A model generated the notes under the pieces. It searched no databases. It had not been told where the DNA came from and worked only from the letters and a program-made list of their open reading frames with translations. Positions 12,501 through 21,011 of a DNA stretch of 64,000 bases are shown piece after piece. The DNA is from Oleiagrimonas citrea (GTDB lineage Bacteria; Pseudomonadota; Gammaproteobacteria; Xanthomonadales; Rhodanobacteraceae). The translations under genes and the position numbers were made by a program. The number at the start of each line of letters is the position of its first letter. The stretch's first letter is position 1. The stretch covers positions 372,001-436,000 of the forward strand of contig NZ_JAAZQD010000001.1 of the NCBI RefSeq assembly GCF_012395255.1, given 5' to 3'.

Positions 12501-15500
12501 GCCGGCGACCACGCCGCCGACGTTGATGCCGCTGGGGTCCTTCTGATTGGCGTTGCCGGCCAGCGAGGTGCTGCTGTCGGAGGCCTTCAGGCTCAAGGTG
12601 CCCTTGCCCGAGCGCGACGAATCCAGCGTGCCGCCGGCCGTCGCCGAAACCGTGTTGTGGACATCGCTGATGGCCACCGCCGCGCCAACACCGACCAGAC
12701 CGCCCACGCCCGCGTACGCCGTGGATTTGGCCGCCGGACCGTTGCTGCCGTCGGCCGCGCCGGCCTGGATCGAGATGCCGTGACCGGCCGTGGCCGTACC
12801 ACCGCCGACCGATGCCTGGATATCGCTGTTGAGCGAGGTGTAGGCCACCGAACCACCTACGCCGACCACGCCCACTGCGCCACTGCCGGCGATGTTGTCA
12901 GTGCTGCTCTTGACGCTGGCGTCGACGTCGATGTCGTTGTTGGCGGTCACGCTGCCGCCGCTGATCTTCGCCTGCACACCGTCGTTGCCGCCAAACGCGC
13001 TGTGACTGCTTCCGGTGGCGCTGCTCAGGCTGTAGCTGGCGCTGCTGTTGATACCGGAAAGGTCGCTGGAGGACAGCTGCGAATCGTTCAGTCCGTAGGA
13101 CGACGGATCGCTATCCAGCTTGCTGCCGGAAGACAGGCTGTCCAGGTTGTTCAGATTGAGCTGGCCGTCCGCAGTCAAGTCGTCGCCCGCACCGCCGCCG
13201 CCGGTGATGTCACCGGTACCGGCCACCACCACGCTGGCCGAAAGGCCGGTGCCGACCGCACCGCCGCCGACCGCCACCGCGACCGACTCGATATCGCGAT
13301 CCGACTCGGCGTGCACATCGACGTGGCCGTGATCGCCGTACACCGGGCCGCGTGCGTGGACCGTGCTGTCCTGCATGCCGGCACCAACGCTGGACTGCAG
13401 CAGCACCAGATTCATGCCGCCACCGACGCCGACGAAGCCGCCGCCAAGCACGCCCGAGTAAGCGCTGATGAACTGCTGGTCGAGCGCATCGACCGCCACA
13501 TCGGCGGCGGTGACGTTGCTGCCGCCCTCGATGCTGGCATGGGTGTTGTTGGACACCACGTTGACCACGGCACCGCCGGCGATGCCGACGCTGCTGCCGC
13601 CGGCCGCGCCGACAACGATGCTCTGCGCCACGTTCTTGCTGTTCGCGTCGACGTGAACGTCGTTGTCGCTCACCACCGTCGCACCGCCGGTGATCTTCGC
13701 CGTGGTCGTGGTGTGGTCGACGTTGACACCGGCCGCGCCGGCCAGACCGGCCGCGCCAATGCCGATACCCAGTGCACCGGTGAACTGCGCGCTGACCGTG
13801 TCGCCCTGCGCGAGCACGTCGAGGCTGCCCGCATCAAGCGTGCCGCCGTCCAGCGTCGCGCGGGTGCTGGCCTGGAACAGGTTGACGCCGCCCGAGGCCG
13901 CGCCGCCGACGCCGCCGCTGACGCTCGCGCCCACCGCCGTGATCAGGGACCACTGCTGGCCGACCGCATCGACGGCCGCCGCATCCTGCGCGGACACCGT
14001 CGAACCGCTGACCTTCGCCGAAGTATCGGCATTGAAGACATTGGTGGCGACGCTACCGGTCGCCGAACCGCCGCCGGAACCGGCGACGTTGACGATGAAG
14101 TTGGCCTCGTACTGGCGACTGCCCGCTGTCACGTCGACCTGCTGATCCGAAGCCGCCTGCGTGTAATAGACGCCATTGTCGCCCACGATACTGCCGCTGC
14201 CGGCCTGGACGGTGCGGTCGGCCTGGTTGATGTGGGCGTTGTCGATCGTGGCGCTGGTGCTGCCGCCGACGATGTTCACGCCGACCTGCCCGCTGACGGC
14301 CACGCCGCCGCTGACGCTCGCGCCGACACCGAGCGTGGCGATCGACTGCTGGTTGACCGCGTTCACGGCCACGCCGTGCACGGACTTGGTCGATCCGGAA
14401 AGATCCGGCGTCAGGTAATTGGTCGGATCGGAGATGCTCTTGGCGTTGGCGTCGCTCTTGGCGATATCCAGTCCCGCCTGCAGCGCGTCGGTCTTGCTCG
14501 CCGTGCCGGCGTCGACGCTGAGCGCACTGCCGTGGCCGTAGGCGCTGACGTCGCTGTTCTCGACGCTGGCGTCGGTGCTGCCGTCGATCTTGTTGACCAC
14601 CACGCCGATGCCGACGCCGGCGTCGCCGCCGATGGCCGCCTGTCCGGCAAACACGTTGATGCCCTGCTGGTTGCCGGCCAGCACGCCGACGTTGTCGCTG
14701 GCGATGACGTCGGCCTGATTGGCGATCGTCGCCGAGGTCGTGCCGCCGAGCAGGTTGACCGCGACCGAGCCCCCGACTGCGGTCGAGCCGCCGCCGGCCG
14801 CGCCCACCGCGATGGTGTTGACGTGCGAGGTACTGCTCGTGCCGGCCTGCACCACGACCTGCCTGGCCTTGTAGACCGGGCCGGACGTGGAACCGTCCGC
14901 GCTGCCGAGGAAGGAGGCGCGCGTGGTGGTGGCGATGTTGTTCACCGACACCGCCGCGCCGACCGCGACCGAACCCGCGCCGCCAACCGCGCCGGAAAGC
15001 GCGTTGATGGTGGCGTCGTTGTCGGCGCTCACCGTGGTCACGTTGGTCGAGACGACGCTGCTGTCGCTGGCGTCGCCGGCGGCGACGTTGGTCATCGTCG
15101 CGGCGATGCTGTTGTGGATGAGATTGGTGGTGTCCGAGGCGCTCACCGCGACGCTGCTGGCTGCGGAACCGGCCAGCGAGGCCGTGTCGATGGTGGTGCC
15201 CGCGTGCGCGTTGACATCGGTGGTGTCGGTCACGTCGAGCGTCGAGTCGCTCAGGCTGGCCGAAGTCGAGCCACCGACGTCGGCGATCGTCGCCGCCGCG
15301 CCCACGCCCGCCGACTGGCCGATGCCGACGCCGCCGGCCAAGCTGTAGATGCCTGCCGTGTTCTCGGCCTCGATGCTCAGGCTCAACGCCTGCGCGGCCG
15401 CCGCGGTGTCGACACTGCCGTCGCTCTTCAGACCGTAGAGGTCGTTGGCGGAGGCCGTCACGTCGCTGCTGATCAGACTGGTGGTTTCCGCGCCGGCGAC

Positions 15501-18500
15501 GCCCGCGCCCTGTGAACCCACCGCACCGGCCACCGACAGCGCGTACTGCGTACCGGTGCCCGAAGCATGCACGTTGACCGCGCCGCTTGCGACATCCAGA
15601 CCGGCGTTGGAGATGCCGGCATGCGTGGTGTCACCGATATCGCTGACGCTCGCGGCCAGACCGACGGCCGCGCGGCCACCGATGCTGACACCGCCGCTGA
15701 GCGCATAGATGGTCGCGGCATTGTCCGCGCCCAGGCTCAGCGAACCAGCCGTGATCGCGCTGGCGTCGTTGACCAGCACCTGATTGCTGTCGGCGGTCTG
15801 GTTCCAGCCGAAGGACAGCGTCAGCGCGAAACCCTTGCTGGCCGCGCCGGCCACCGCTCCGGCCATGATCTGCGCCGACTCGTCGGCGTTCAGGCTGGCG
15901 TCGTGGGTGATGTCCAGCGAGGTATGGCCGGCGTGCGTGGTGATGGTGTTGGCGATGTCGTTGTAGGTCAGCGCGCCGCCCGCAGCCGCCTGGCCCTTGC
16001 CGACAGCGACGTTGCCCGCGAGGCTGTAGATCCTGGTGTCGTCGGAGGCTTCAGCCGTCAGGCTGTTGGCGTGAATGTTCGCGGTGTGGCCCGCGGTTGC
16101 GGCCGAACCCAGCAGGATGCTGTCGGTGTTGCCGACGACATTGCTGGTAGCGCTGCCGAGACCGGCGAACTGGCCGCTGCTGACGCCCACGCCCACCGCC
16201 AGCCCGACGATGCGCGTGTCGTCGTGCGCGCCGAGCTGCACCGAACCGGTGGTGTCGATGCTGGCGTCGTCGATGCGCACCGTGTGCGTGTTGTGCACGT
16301 TGTTGCCGACGTAGGACAAACCAACGTTGTTGCCGCCGACCTGCACCGTGCCGGCAATGGCGATGATGGAGCTGCCGACACCGCTGTCGCCCAGCGTCAG
16401 CACGTCGCTACCCGGCTGGCTCGGATCGCCGTCGGAGCCGGCGGTCTTGTCGCCGCTGTGGTCGACGCTCGGCGCACCCAGCGTCGCGCCGGTGAAGTCG
16501 TAGCCTTCGGTGTCGCGGTCGCCGACGATGCTGTCGAGTTCACTGATCGGCGCGACGGCGCTGGCCTGAACCAGCACATCGCCGTCGAGGCCCAGACGCA
16601 TGCCCGAATCGACCGAGGCCTGGGTGGTGTTGCCAATCTGCGTCCACACGACGGCGCCGGCGAGACTGGCACTGTCCTGGCTGGCGCTGTAGCCGCCGGC
16701 GACCGAACCCGCGCCGATCAGCGAGGAATCGAGCGCGCGCAGGGTCAGGCCCTTGAAGCCGGAGATGTCGTTGTCGGTAGCTGCACCGGTGTGACCGGAA
16801 AGATCGGCGCTGGTGGTATTGCCGATGTCGGCATAGGTGAAGCCGACGCCGACGTTGCCGCTGGTCGCACCGCTCTTGTTGAAATACAGACTGCCGCCGC
16901 CCACGCCGATACGCGAGTGGTCGTAGGCCGTGACCTCGACGCTGCTGTCCGCCGCGCCGCCGGCGGTGAGCGTGCTGCCGCCCTCGATGCCGGCGTGCGT
17001 GGTGTTGGCCGACTTGCCGATCGAGACCGAGCCGGCGATGGTGGTCGAGGTGGTGTTGCTGGTGTTGGTCGCGACGCCCAGGGCGACATCGACCTGCAAA
17101 CTGCCGTCGAGCGCACGCACCACGGCGTGGTTGATGTGGTTCAGCGTGCTGTCGGCGATGACCGCGGTGGTGGTGTTGGCGACGCTGGAGTACGCCACCG
17201 CACCGGCGATGGCGCCGGCGAAACCGCTCTTGCTCTGGCTCAGCGCCGCCGCGCCGGAACCGCTGATCAGCGAGGACTGGTCGAGCGCCTGTACCGTGAC
17301 GTCGGTACCCGTGCTGCCGTTGTCGAGGGTGACACCGTCGATCTCGGCCTTGGCGCCGAGGTTGGCGATGTTGACGCTGGCCGAGCCGGACACACCGATA
17401 CCGAACTTGCCGCCCTTCGACTTGGACGTGCCCTCTTCGCTGCCGCCCTTGCCCTTGCCGATGCCGGACGCCTTGTCCTTGAGCTTGTTGAGGCTCTCCG
17501 CCGCGCTGCCCACCGACTCCGAGGCGCTGGAGACCTGCTCCATGACCTCACCGGCCTTGTCCAGCATGGAATCGCCGCCGCCGTCGTCGCTGCCGCCGGC
17601 GAGGCTGGAGATGCCGTCCACGGCGGCCAGCCCGGTCTGGAAGTTCTCGTTGACCGTCTTGATGTTCTCGATCAGCGAGGTCAGGGCTTCGCCGGAACCT
17701 TCGCCACCGCTGCTCTCGCCCTCGCCGGTATCGCCGGAACTGCCGGAACCGCTGCTGGAGCTGCCGTTCGAACCGCCCTTGGAGCCGGCCAGCGACAATG
17801 CACCCGACTGGCCGCTGCTGACCGCGTTGACGTTCAGCGCATCGACCGCGATGGTGCCGCCGCTCTCGCTGGGCACCATCGCGCCGCCGGCCACGGCGGG
17901 GTCGTCGGCGCGGTTGTCGCCGATCTTCGCCACGGTGTCGGTGGTGGTCTGGTTGATGCCCACGCTGATGCCGATGCTGGCCTCGCTGGACATCGCCAGC
18001 GCGCCGGACAGCGACCAGATCATCACCGGATTGCTGGCGACCACGTCCAGCGCGCGCGCATCGACGTCGCTGCCAGCGCTGAGGGTCGCGTGCGTGGTGT
18101 CGTCGACGTCGGTGATCGCGACCGTACCCTGCATGGCCAGCGTGCCGCCCTTTCCGGAGATCGGGCTGAGCGCGATCATGCGGTCGGTGCTGGTGGCGTT
18201 GACCGCGACGTCGTTATGGTCGCTGGTCAGGCTGGCGTCGCCGCCGACGCCGGCGACGGTGGTGTTCTTGTAGCCGGTGTAGTTGAACGCGCCGCCGATG
18301 GCGGCCTTGTCGCCCTTGGTGCTCTGCTTCCACGGCGTGATGTCGCCGACCAGGTTGAACAACGTGACCGAAGTGTCGGCCTGCACGTCGATCGAATGCT
18401 CCCACTCGACCGGCGAGGACAGCCATTCGACCTCCGATTCCCAGCTGTCCTGACCCGGCGTCGCCGCGGCGGCCGAGGTCGCGTGCAGCGTGGCGCCGTC

Positions 18501-20924
18501 GCCGACCCAGGCGGTGTTGCGGTTGGTCATCGCGAAGTAGTTGACCGAGCCGCCTACGGCGATTGGCGTGTCGCCACCCGCGCTGGCGCTGGCGTAGCCG
18601 CTGACGCCGTTGGTGATGTCCTCCGGCGTGCTGCCGGCAAGGTCCTTGAGCGCGGTGGCACCGTCGACGAACTGGTCGAGGCTGCCGAACATGTTCTTGA
18701 TCGCATCGACGTTGTCGGCGTTGCCGAAGTACCAGTCGAACGGGATGTTGACGTTGGAACCGACGCCGATGTTCTCGGCGGTGATGTCGGCGTTCTTGCC
18801 GATCGTCGCCGAGGCGTCGTGGCTGTAGTGGGCATAGGCCACGGCAGCGGCGACATCGACCGAAACCGGGTTGCCGGAGCTGTCCGTGTCGCCCTCGTCG
18901 GCCTTCGACACGGCCGCACTGGACGCGCCGCTGTGGATGCCGGCATCGGTGAGATTCGAATACACCGTGACGCTGCCTTCGGTGTCGATCTTCACGCCGT
19001 CGCCGATGCTCGCGTTCGCCGTGTTGCTGCTGTCGGTGTAGGCCACGGCCGCACCGAGGTGGAACGGCAGCGCGTCGGTGGCCGAACTGCCGTCGGCATT
19101 GAGACCGCCGTTGCTCTTGTTGGCCAGCGTGCTGCCGAGATCGGCGTTGGTCTCGGCGGTCTTGTCCTGGGTGTCCGCAGTGCTCTCGGCCTCGGTGTCG
19201 GTGCTGGCCGAGGTCGCGTTCTTGCTGGTGTCGCTGCCGGCAGCGATCACCACGTCGCCGCTGCCTCCCGAAACCAGCGTCGGACTGCTGTCCAGCTTCG
19301 CGTTCGCGCTGACGGTCTGCAGGCTGACGGCGCCAGCGGCGCCGACCGACCCGGTGGTCGGGTTGGTCGAGGCCTTGGCCTCGGTCGAGAAACTGTTGCT
19401 GTTGTGCGCAAGCACCTGGATCGACTGCGCCTGGATGTCGCCGTCGAGCGTGCTGGCCGACTCCACGGCCGCCTGCGACCACGCCACGGTGGTCGCCAGC
19501 GCCTGATCGCCGGCGACGGTCTCGGCCGAGACCTCGAGTTCGTTCTCGGTGTCCGAATTCAGCGACAGCGCACCGCCCGCATGCACCACCGCCGCACTGC
19601 CGACGTTTGTCTCCGCCTTGCTGTAGATCGCGCCGTACATGGCACCGACCATCACCGGCGCGGCATTGGATCCGGCTTCGGACGTCGCCTCGGTGGCCGC
19701 CTTCGCCGCCGTCGACGACGCCAGATCGACATCGCCCGCCGCCAGGATGCTGCCGGTGACATCGACGGTGGCCTCCGCCGAAGCGCGCACGTAGGCAACC
19801 TGCCCCAGCTTGTCGGAAGCCGCCAGATTCGCGTCCTGCGCGGCCGCGGCAAAACCGTTCTTGACCAGCGATTCCTGGTCCTTGAACAGATCGCCGACCT
19901 GTCCGGTGGCCAGGGTCACGGTGTCCGCCGAGCTGGTCGGCGTCTTGTACTCGGCCGTGGCTTCGGCGTGGGCCGTCGCCTGGATCAGTCCCCAGCTGCC
20001 CGCTGCATCGCTGCCGGACGCCGGCGCGGTGGTGGTGCTGTCGGTCGTCAGCGTGCCACTGACGTTGACCGAAGCCTTGGCGTCGGCATCGCCGAACCCG
20101 GCTTCTTCGCTGGCGTCGGCGATCAGGCGGATGGTGTTGCCGTCGGACACGATCTGCGGATCGGTCTGCCCTTCGACGTTGACCGCCGTGGACAGCGTGT
20201 CCTTGGCGTCGCCCTGCACGTAGATCGTGCCGCTGACGTCGATGGCGGTCGCCCGCACACGCACGGCGCTCTGCGCATTGATGGTGCCGCGGATGCAGAT
20301 CATGCAGCCGCTGCCGGCCGCCGCCTCGGGCTCCTGTCCGGTCAGCAGCAGATTCACGGCGGTCGCGTCCGGATCGACGTTGTTGCTCGAATCCAGCAGC
20401 GTGCTCATGAAGTCGGCGGTCGGCGCGCTCAGCGACAGCGCGCCGACATTCAGCGTCGCGCCGTTGCCGACCACGATGCCGTGCGGATCGGCGAAGAAGA
20501 CGTTGCCGCCGACCTTGCTGCTGTTGCCGATATAGCTGTTCAGGGTGCCGTTGATGACGGTCTGGCTGTCCCAGACCAGGTTGACCAGGTTCTTCGCCCC
20601 GGTTGGCACGTGCATGTTGACCGTGTCGCCGCTGTCCAGCTGGAAATCGTGGAACGAGTTGAAGCCGGTGTTGCCGCCGGCGTTGAGCGTGCTGGTGACG
20701 ATGTCGTAGGTGTTGTGTCCACTCGCCGGCGTGGTGGTGACGGTAGTCTGGGTGCGCCCGTCCTTGTTGATGTTGCTGGCTGCCATCGCACCGGCGGCGT
20801 GGGTCACGCCGAGCACGGCGGACATCGCCGCCACCAGGGATTTCAATGCAAGCGGCTGCGTGCGCTTCCGATCATGAGTCGTCGTCGATCCCTGGCCCGG
20901 ATGGGACGGCACATTGGTACGCAT
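3498..20924 (-). CDS. giant TpsA-family filamentous adhesin (5808 aa)
   Basis: The ATG at 20924 is preceded by an AGGGG ribosome-binding site six bases away. The longer reading from 20996 has no such support. A long basic N region and signal peptide (to about residue 49) lead into a TPS/haemagglutination domain (about 50-200) with VFFADPHGIVVGNGATLNVG, a variant of the NPNGI motif. Most of the rest is Gly/Ala/Ser/Thr/Asp-rich degenerate repeats of beta-helix type, resembling the leukotoxin LktA-type filamentous adhesins. Breaks in the pattern are a hydrophilic Ser/Gly/Lys segment (about 1030-1160), a helical Trp-containing insert (about 4375-4540) and near-perfect 75-residue tandem repeats (about 5087-5386). 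The few Cys residues sit near 208, 3730 and 4100. The role is inferred as surface adhesion or biofilm formation after export by the downstream TpsB. Confidence 0.92.
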   Translation of the reverse strand: MRTNVPSHPGQGSTTTHDRKRTQPLALKSLVAAMSAVLGVTHAAGAMAASNINKDGRTQTTVTTTPASGHNTYDIVTSTLNAGGNTGFNSFHDFQLDSGDTVNMHVPTGAKNLVNLVWDSQTVINGTLNSYIGNSSKVGGNVFFADPHGIVVGNGATLNVGALSLSAPTADFMSTLLDSSNNVDPDATAVNLLLTGQEPEAAAGSGCMICIRGTINAQSAVRVRATAIDVSGTIYVQGDAKDTLSTAVNVEGQTDPQIVSDGNTIRLIADASEEAGFGDADAKASVNVSGTLTTDSTTTAPASGSDAAGSWGLIQATAHAEATAEYKTPTSSADTVTLATGQVGDLFKDQESLVKNGFAAAAQDANLAASDKLGQVAYVRASAEATVDVTGSILAAGDVDLASSTAAKAATEATSEAGSNAAPVMVGAMYGAIYSKAETNVGSAAVVHAGGALSLNSDTENELEVSAETVAGDQALATTVAWSQAAVESASTLDGDIQAQSIQVLAHNSNSFSTEAKASTNPTTGSVGAAGAVSLQTVSANAKLDSSPTLVSGGSGDVVIAAGSDTSKNATSASTDTEAESTADTQDKTAETNADLGSTLANKSNGGLNADGSSATDALPFHLGAAVAYTDSSNTANASIGDGVKIDTEGSVTVYSNLTDAGIHSGASSAAVSKADEGDTDSSGNPVSVDVAAAVAYAHYSHDASATIGKNADITAENIGVGSNVNIPFDWYFGNADNVDAIKNMFGSLDQFVDGATALKDLAGSTPEDITNGVSGYASASAGGDTPIAVGGSVNYFAMTNRNTAWVGDGATLHATSAAAATPGQDSWESEVEWLSSPVEWEHSIDVQADTSVTLFNLVGDITPWKQSTKGDKAAIGGAFNYTGYKNTTVAGVGGDASLTSDHNDVAVNATSTDRMIALSPISGKGGTLAMQGTVAITDVDDTTHATLSAGSDVDARALDVVASNPVMIWSLSGALAMSSEASIGISVGINQTTTDTVAKIGDNRADDPAVAGGAMVPSESGGTIAVDALNVNAVSSGQSGALSLAGSKGGSNGSSSSGSGSSGDTGEGESSGGEGSGEALTSLIENIKTVNENFQTGLAAVDGISSLAGGSDDGGGDSMLDKAGEVMEQVSSASESVGSAAESLNKLKDKASGIGKGKGGSEEGTSKSKGGKFGIGVSGSASVNIANLGAKAEIDGVTLDNGSTGTDVTVQALDQSSLISGSGAAALSQSKSGFAGAIAGAVAYSSVANTTTAVIADSTLNHINHAVVRALDGSLQVDVALGVATNTSNTTSTTIAGSVSIGKSANTTHAGIEGGSTLTAGGAADSSVEVTAYDHSRIGVGGGSLYFNKSGATSGNVGVGFTYADIGNTTSADLSGHTGAATDNDISGFKGLTLRALDSSLIGAGSVAGGYSASQDSASLAGAVVWTQIGNTTQASVDSGMRLGLDGDVLVQASAVAPISELDSIVGDRDTEGYDFTGATLGAPSVDHSGDKTAGSDGDPSQPGSDVLTLGDSGVGSSIIAIAGTVQVGGNNVGLSYVGNNVHNTHTVRIDDASIDTTGSVQLGAHDDTRIVGLAVGVGVSSGQFAGLGSATSNVVGNTDSILLGSAATAGHTANIHANSLTAEASDDTRIYSLAGNVAVGKGQAAAGGALTYNDIANTITTHAGHTSLDITHDASLNADESAQIMAGAVAGAASKGFALTLSFGWNQTADSNQVLVNDASAITAGSLSLGADNAATIYALSGGVSIGGRAAVGLAASVSDIGDTTHAGISNAGLDVASGAVNVHASGTGTQYALSVAGAVGSQGAGVAGAETTSLISSDVTASANDLYGLKSDGSVDTAAAAQALSLSIEAENTAGIYSLAGGVGIGQSAGVGAAATIADVGGSTSASLSDSTLDVTDTTDVNAHAGTTIDTASLAGSAASSVAVSASDTTNLIHNSIAATMTNVAAGDASDSSVVSTNVTTVSADNDATINALSGAVGGAGSVAVGAAVSVNNIATTTRASFLGSADGSTSGPVYKARQVVVQAGTSSTSHVNTIAVGAAGGGSTAVGGSVAVNLLGGTTSATIANQADVIASDNVGVLAGNQQGINVFAGQAAIGGDAGVGIGVVVNKIDGSTDASVENSDVSAYGHGSALSVDAGTASKTDALQAGLDIAKSDANAKSISDPTNYLTPDLSGSTKSVHGVAVNAVNQQSIATLGVGASVSGGVAVSGQVGVNIVGGSTSATIDNAHINQADRTVQAGSGSIVGDNGVYYTQAASDQQVDVTAGSRQYEANFIVNVAGSGGGSATGSVATNVFNADTSAKVSGSTVSAQDAAAVDAVGQQWSLITAVGASVSGGVGGAASGGVNLFQASTRATLDGGTLDAGSLDVLAQGDTVSAQFTGALGIGIGAAGLAGAAGVNVDHTTTTAKITGGATVVSDNDVHVDANSKNVAQSIVVGAAGGSSVGIAGGAVVNVVSNNTHASIEGGSNVTAADVAVDALDQQFISAYSGVLGGGFVGVGGGMNLVLLQSSVGAGMQDSTVHARGPVYGDHGHVDVHAESDRDIESVAVAVGGGAVGTGLSASVVVAGTGDITGGGGAGDDLTADGQLNLNNLDSLSSGSKLDSDPSSYGLNDSQLSSSDLSGINSSASYSLSSATGSSHSAFGGNDGVQAKISGGSVTANNDIDVDASVKSSTDNIAGSGAVGVVGVGGSVAYTSLNSDIQASVGGGTATAGHGISIQAGAADGSNGPAAKSTAYAGVGGLVGVGAAVAISDVHNTVSATAGGTLDSSRSGKGTLSLKASDSSTSLAGNANQKDPSGINVGGVVAGAVVVDANRSSTVSATLADSADVNDFGALTLSASDSGAITANGVMGSGGILTAISAVVATASDSSHVTAHIGTHADITAGSTSVTASADPVMNAGAVGITVGGIGGGIGANVAVADMTASVEASVADYAVFHQGTLSVDASVSPTVNASSSGGAGAAMLGVNASTATASDTASANATVGDSVTLPTTSVSISATSDTHQDASATGVSVGLVAAGASVAKATSNTTINASLGNGLLDSSNNPVAAATTGALSVIAHGSDSNIAYSKAGSGGLVSGNGASATTSATSTSSASVGQNLDLANLASFQLSATQNVEYGGEANSVLAAAVGGSGANVDNTIATTTNATIGNGTAIATGGDIDVLAKTLVASADGKNAGAIGGAGGVVTGTAAGVNTTVTAHNNLKLGTDVQMTSGLDSSTSVIGHISLVAGTLVGGMADAATISTGGAVPVANANVHVTGQFGNDLEVGDGSNLLSYGRTNLATYTVLDQVAATATSNAWGAAPVGASDSSVNLTSNQTLKVGDNVHVKSYDEADIVAGRDILGLHKTKLAPSAVAQSYVRGFIAIPHASATANTTSNATLTLGSGSTVIGAGDVAIGAVQGDAPVSTNGTGHGYELGFIPATQHSNHQSSTGTTSTTIDGTVVAGAFNKVNLKIAQDGTIDASGTNAPYNLVLDKTLNPTTELNKLNGTPDGTYNGIDNANVGGILFDPLYVGGGNVYLYGASVGGNGTITAQGAPSVTIDNASPYYMFIPKIEASFGSSGSVLVSGGANPSALGNLTVNEAPSDALPTVTINSTYPSQPGGATPGIILGDVVNLGGSLNIKDLAGSLLERGEIHTNSQNVYVPNGYVVVKPTSGDTWFSGADPTSNLDSSWIKAFLDAAISDPDHAAAAIAQSYYDLGGSNGNSVYFNNTYYSDEQAQVLVLYGSCAPHTGGSGSEEALDGCNVSGPSGTTSVLGRPVPNIPYVALQQSGKFSGNQLASTGAYTGQKFIVEAKYIDIDGAINAGTPATWTVQTTDALKDFIAHVKSQYAQGQISNPNIQLTAGNSNGAISLDYNGEPLLTLAGGQASQLIGATYNVANNQLILNNVNASGGGSVRLSGKIVSTAQGSININSGYGSVTVDNTTGVPLVVQNVFAGSGGLGLITLDDKLKTWTSGANAGKNVVTWYVSQDGAPAKIYDNYNGATDWTDANARLLGGVNSSTQYAPKAGAEYQWTASTSVARSFDRTSGNHSWSLGDWGWSSASGGTAGQHWALGSSGFIDGAGSSGYVDLAGNDYKLSMSGYFTNQFNVIVAYHGCDSDGNCHYGSHQSGTDSSGNAASLWGFIYPYQGTLTVTDTQRADLPININFITSASNNVDITSNNDVLLSGQITNTHGPTSVHATQGDIVQSNDHALIWTHSLALQADAGQIGSASDPIQVKIAHDSNPGSTLTAQTGGGDIALNVDSGSSAQQFSAISSGVLASGLSSHGDVLIRSTGSLVGIPGRSVDVIGRDVNLTSTQGGIGSIATPLNIETHADTLANGAPSGGQLDAHGVGDVALNDTGGDVWVGSMVSDNGDVRLSAPNGGIYDARQLDADSTLSSDQARKIWDQLHLTDGNAADTTIAAIEQQVDTGYAQYYQLLKVGTVSNGQYTLNSDAVDLYWPLAAAANGMDPSSVTDPATRATLAQQYVSDRYQTIVKDFTTYIGTDWQSQSDFAGTDPVSNFSFTMDPNSDAYKNLTKDSTWTEEQLTSAINEAALGSPTGGTVGTVAPNLSGKNVTLIAGDGGIGRTDKPLSITYQALKDLYAGSSTALTAQQVAALGLANAPGDVQLIDASGNVISPDDPNLQNKLDHLSVTQTMPLYVTATGTVTGSASASVYLQANGDLHFDDFSSGTDMRVAATGSIGAADGVDTSQPVLTSGGDLLLTAGGGYIGLGNDSAGGAGDALPVQIGGELRNASAATDLLLTQLSGDLRVGTVFANGLASLDAQTGSILAQQNTLSIKARDIVLTADGDIGRRDAVSTGVDAPLKLQVGSDGSLNATAGGAVNIDSPTGNLHVGTITSGDNLVLTAELGSLDAKHLTSNHGTVVSTAGADGSYDDVQADGDVTLGATGSLTEGSITSTQGNVLLTGVTGMQLKDISALAGTITAKLIGTGAPVLNVADNGLVQAASDVTLQSSGSLTMGTGSEVTSGALAKLTSSGDMTLGLVASTATSGTGIDLDAGGAMAGNGDAVNLRSRSGATTAIHAVHDIGSASLPLTVDVDTLHGSSDQGSIWLHGLGDVHFTDLQAGQGNLDLSAQNTLAYDNLVSGGDSHLQAQTIQGTTLQAGGSATFASTGDTTVDTVHAGSFLTMNAGGNLTATTLNAGTDATLIAGGLLSYTNVTAGGDGHLQGQVIQGGKLVVGGHADTTSTTDTTVDTIQTGDDLVMNAGGNLTATTLDVGTDATLTAGGLLSYTNVTAGGDGHLQGQVIQGGKLVVGGHADTTSTTDTTVDTIQTGDDLVMNAGDNLTATTLDIGTDATLTAGGLLSYTNVTAGGDGVLHGDSIQGGKLVAGGHGQLTSTANTTVDTIRTGDFLTVNAGGHLTANTLNVGTDASLRGGSLIRLGTVTTGNDLSAVSGGDLDAQTLDIGRDATLNATDALALTGAVKTGGNLDMTSGAHMGFATLDAGGHVFGQSLHGDIDGVGVTASDWIKFIADGYIHIGSMNAGTDVTLQAGTDVQADSILAGHDLDVTAGRNIDLVSATAGNAIKMDAGGSLNAHDMKAGHSIDLAANTMSFVSLEAPDRITLLARKGDIVADTLTTRDAYISAFGAIRLNAANIGDRINLAGDTIDAHLYQTSTGQPLFSALTGFRNGVARRITIDADVPQQWMIDRLAAVNAALATTAPSVHVEAGHIENILSLDTASARIRMNQHDPVLVPADVQLMQKTYDFKLYQDGVHTLTDAFVVRYGHGYQIQTPNYVYDHQWVSPDYYGDAALRYNGRTLTLHTEQDDASPRDGAMPSWSTDDGSDLVQPDPSVQGAPVNTKAPR
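4767..5666 (-). repeat. 225-bp tandem repeats inside the TpsA gene
   Basis: A 225-bp unit (75 codons) recurs with landmarks starting at 4992, 5217 and 5442. The units 4992-5216 and 5217-5441 differ at only about six positions by eye. The flanking units 4767-4991 and 5442-5666 are recognisable but diverged. Each encodes a block with the motifs GLLSYTNVTAGGDG, GGKLV and TTVDTI. The length is a multiple of three, so gain or loss of a copy keeps the reading frame. Confidence 0.9.
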
Positions 20925-21011
20925 GTTGTTCCCCTGATAACTGAAAACGGCACAAAGGCCGTGATGGCGCACGCGCGCCGATGACTCGAATTCCACAATT
21001 GCGCAAGGGCT

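Noticed and set aside
20947..20962. Hairpin ACGGC-loop-GCCGT followed by TTTT between sapC and tpsA
   Set aside because: A five-pair stem is too weak to call a terminator. It could slightly lower read-through but I do not annotate it.
15567..20984. Very long plus-strand ORF (1805 codons) opposite the TpsA gene, and similar ones at 3411-5822, 7746-10892 and 11910-15515
   Set aside because: Their residue content (Arg/His/Val-rich with no family motif) mirrors the antisense of a repetitive high-GC gene. The minus-strand reading has a signal peptide, TPS domain and ribosome-binding site.
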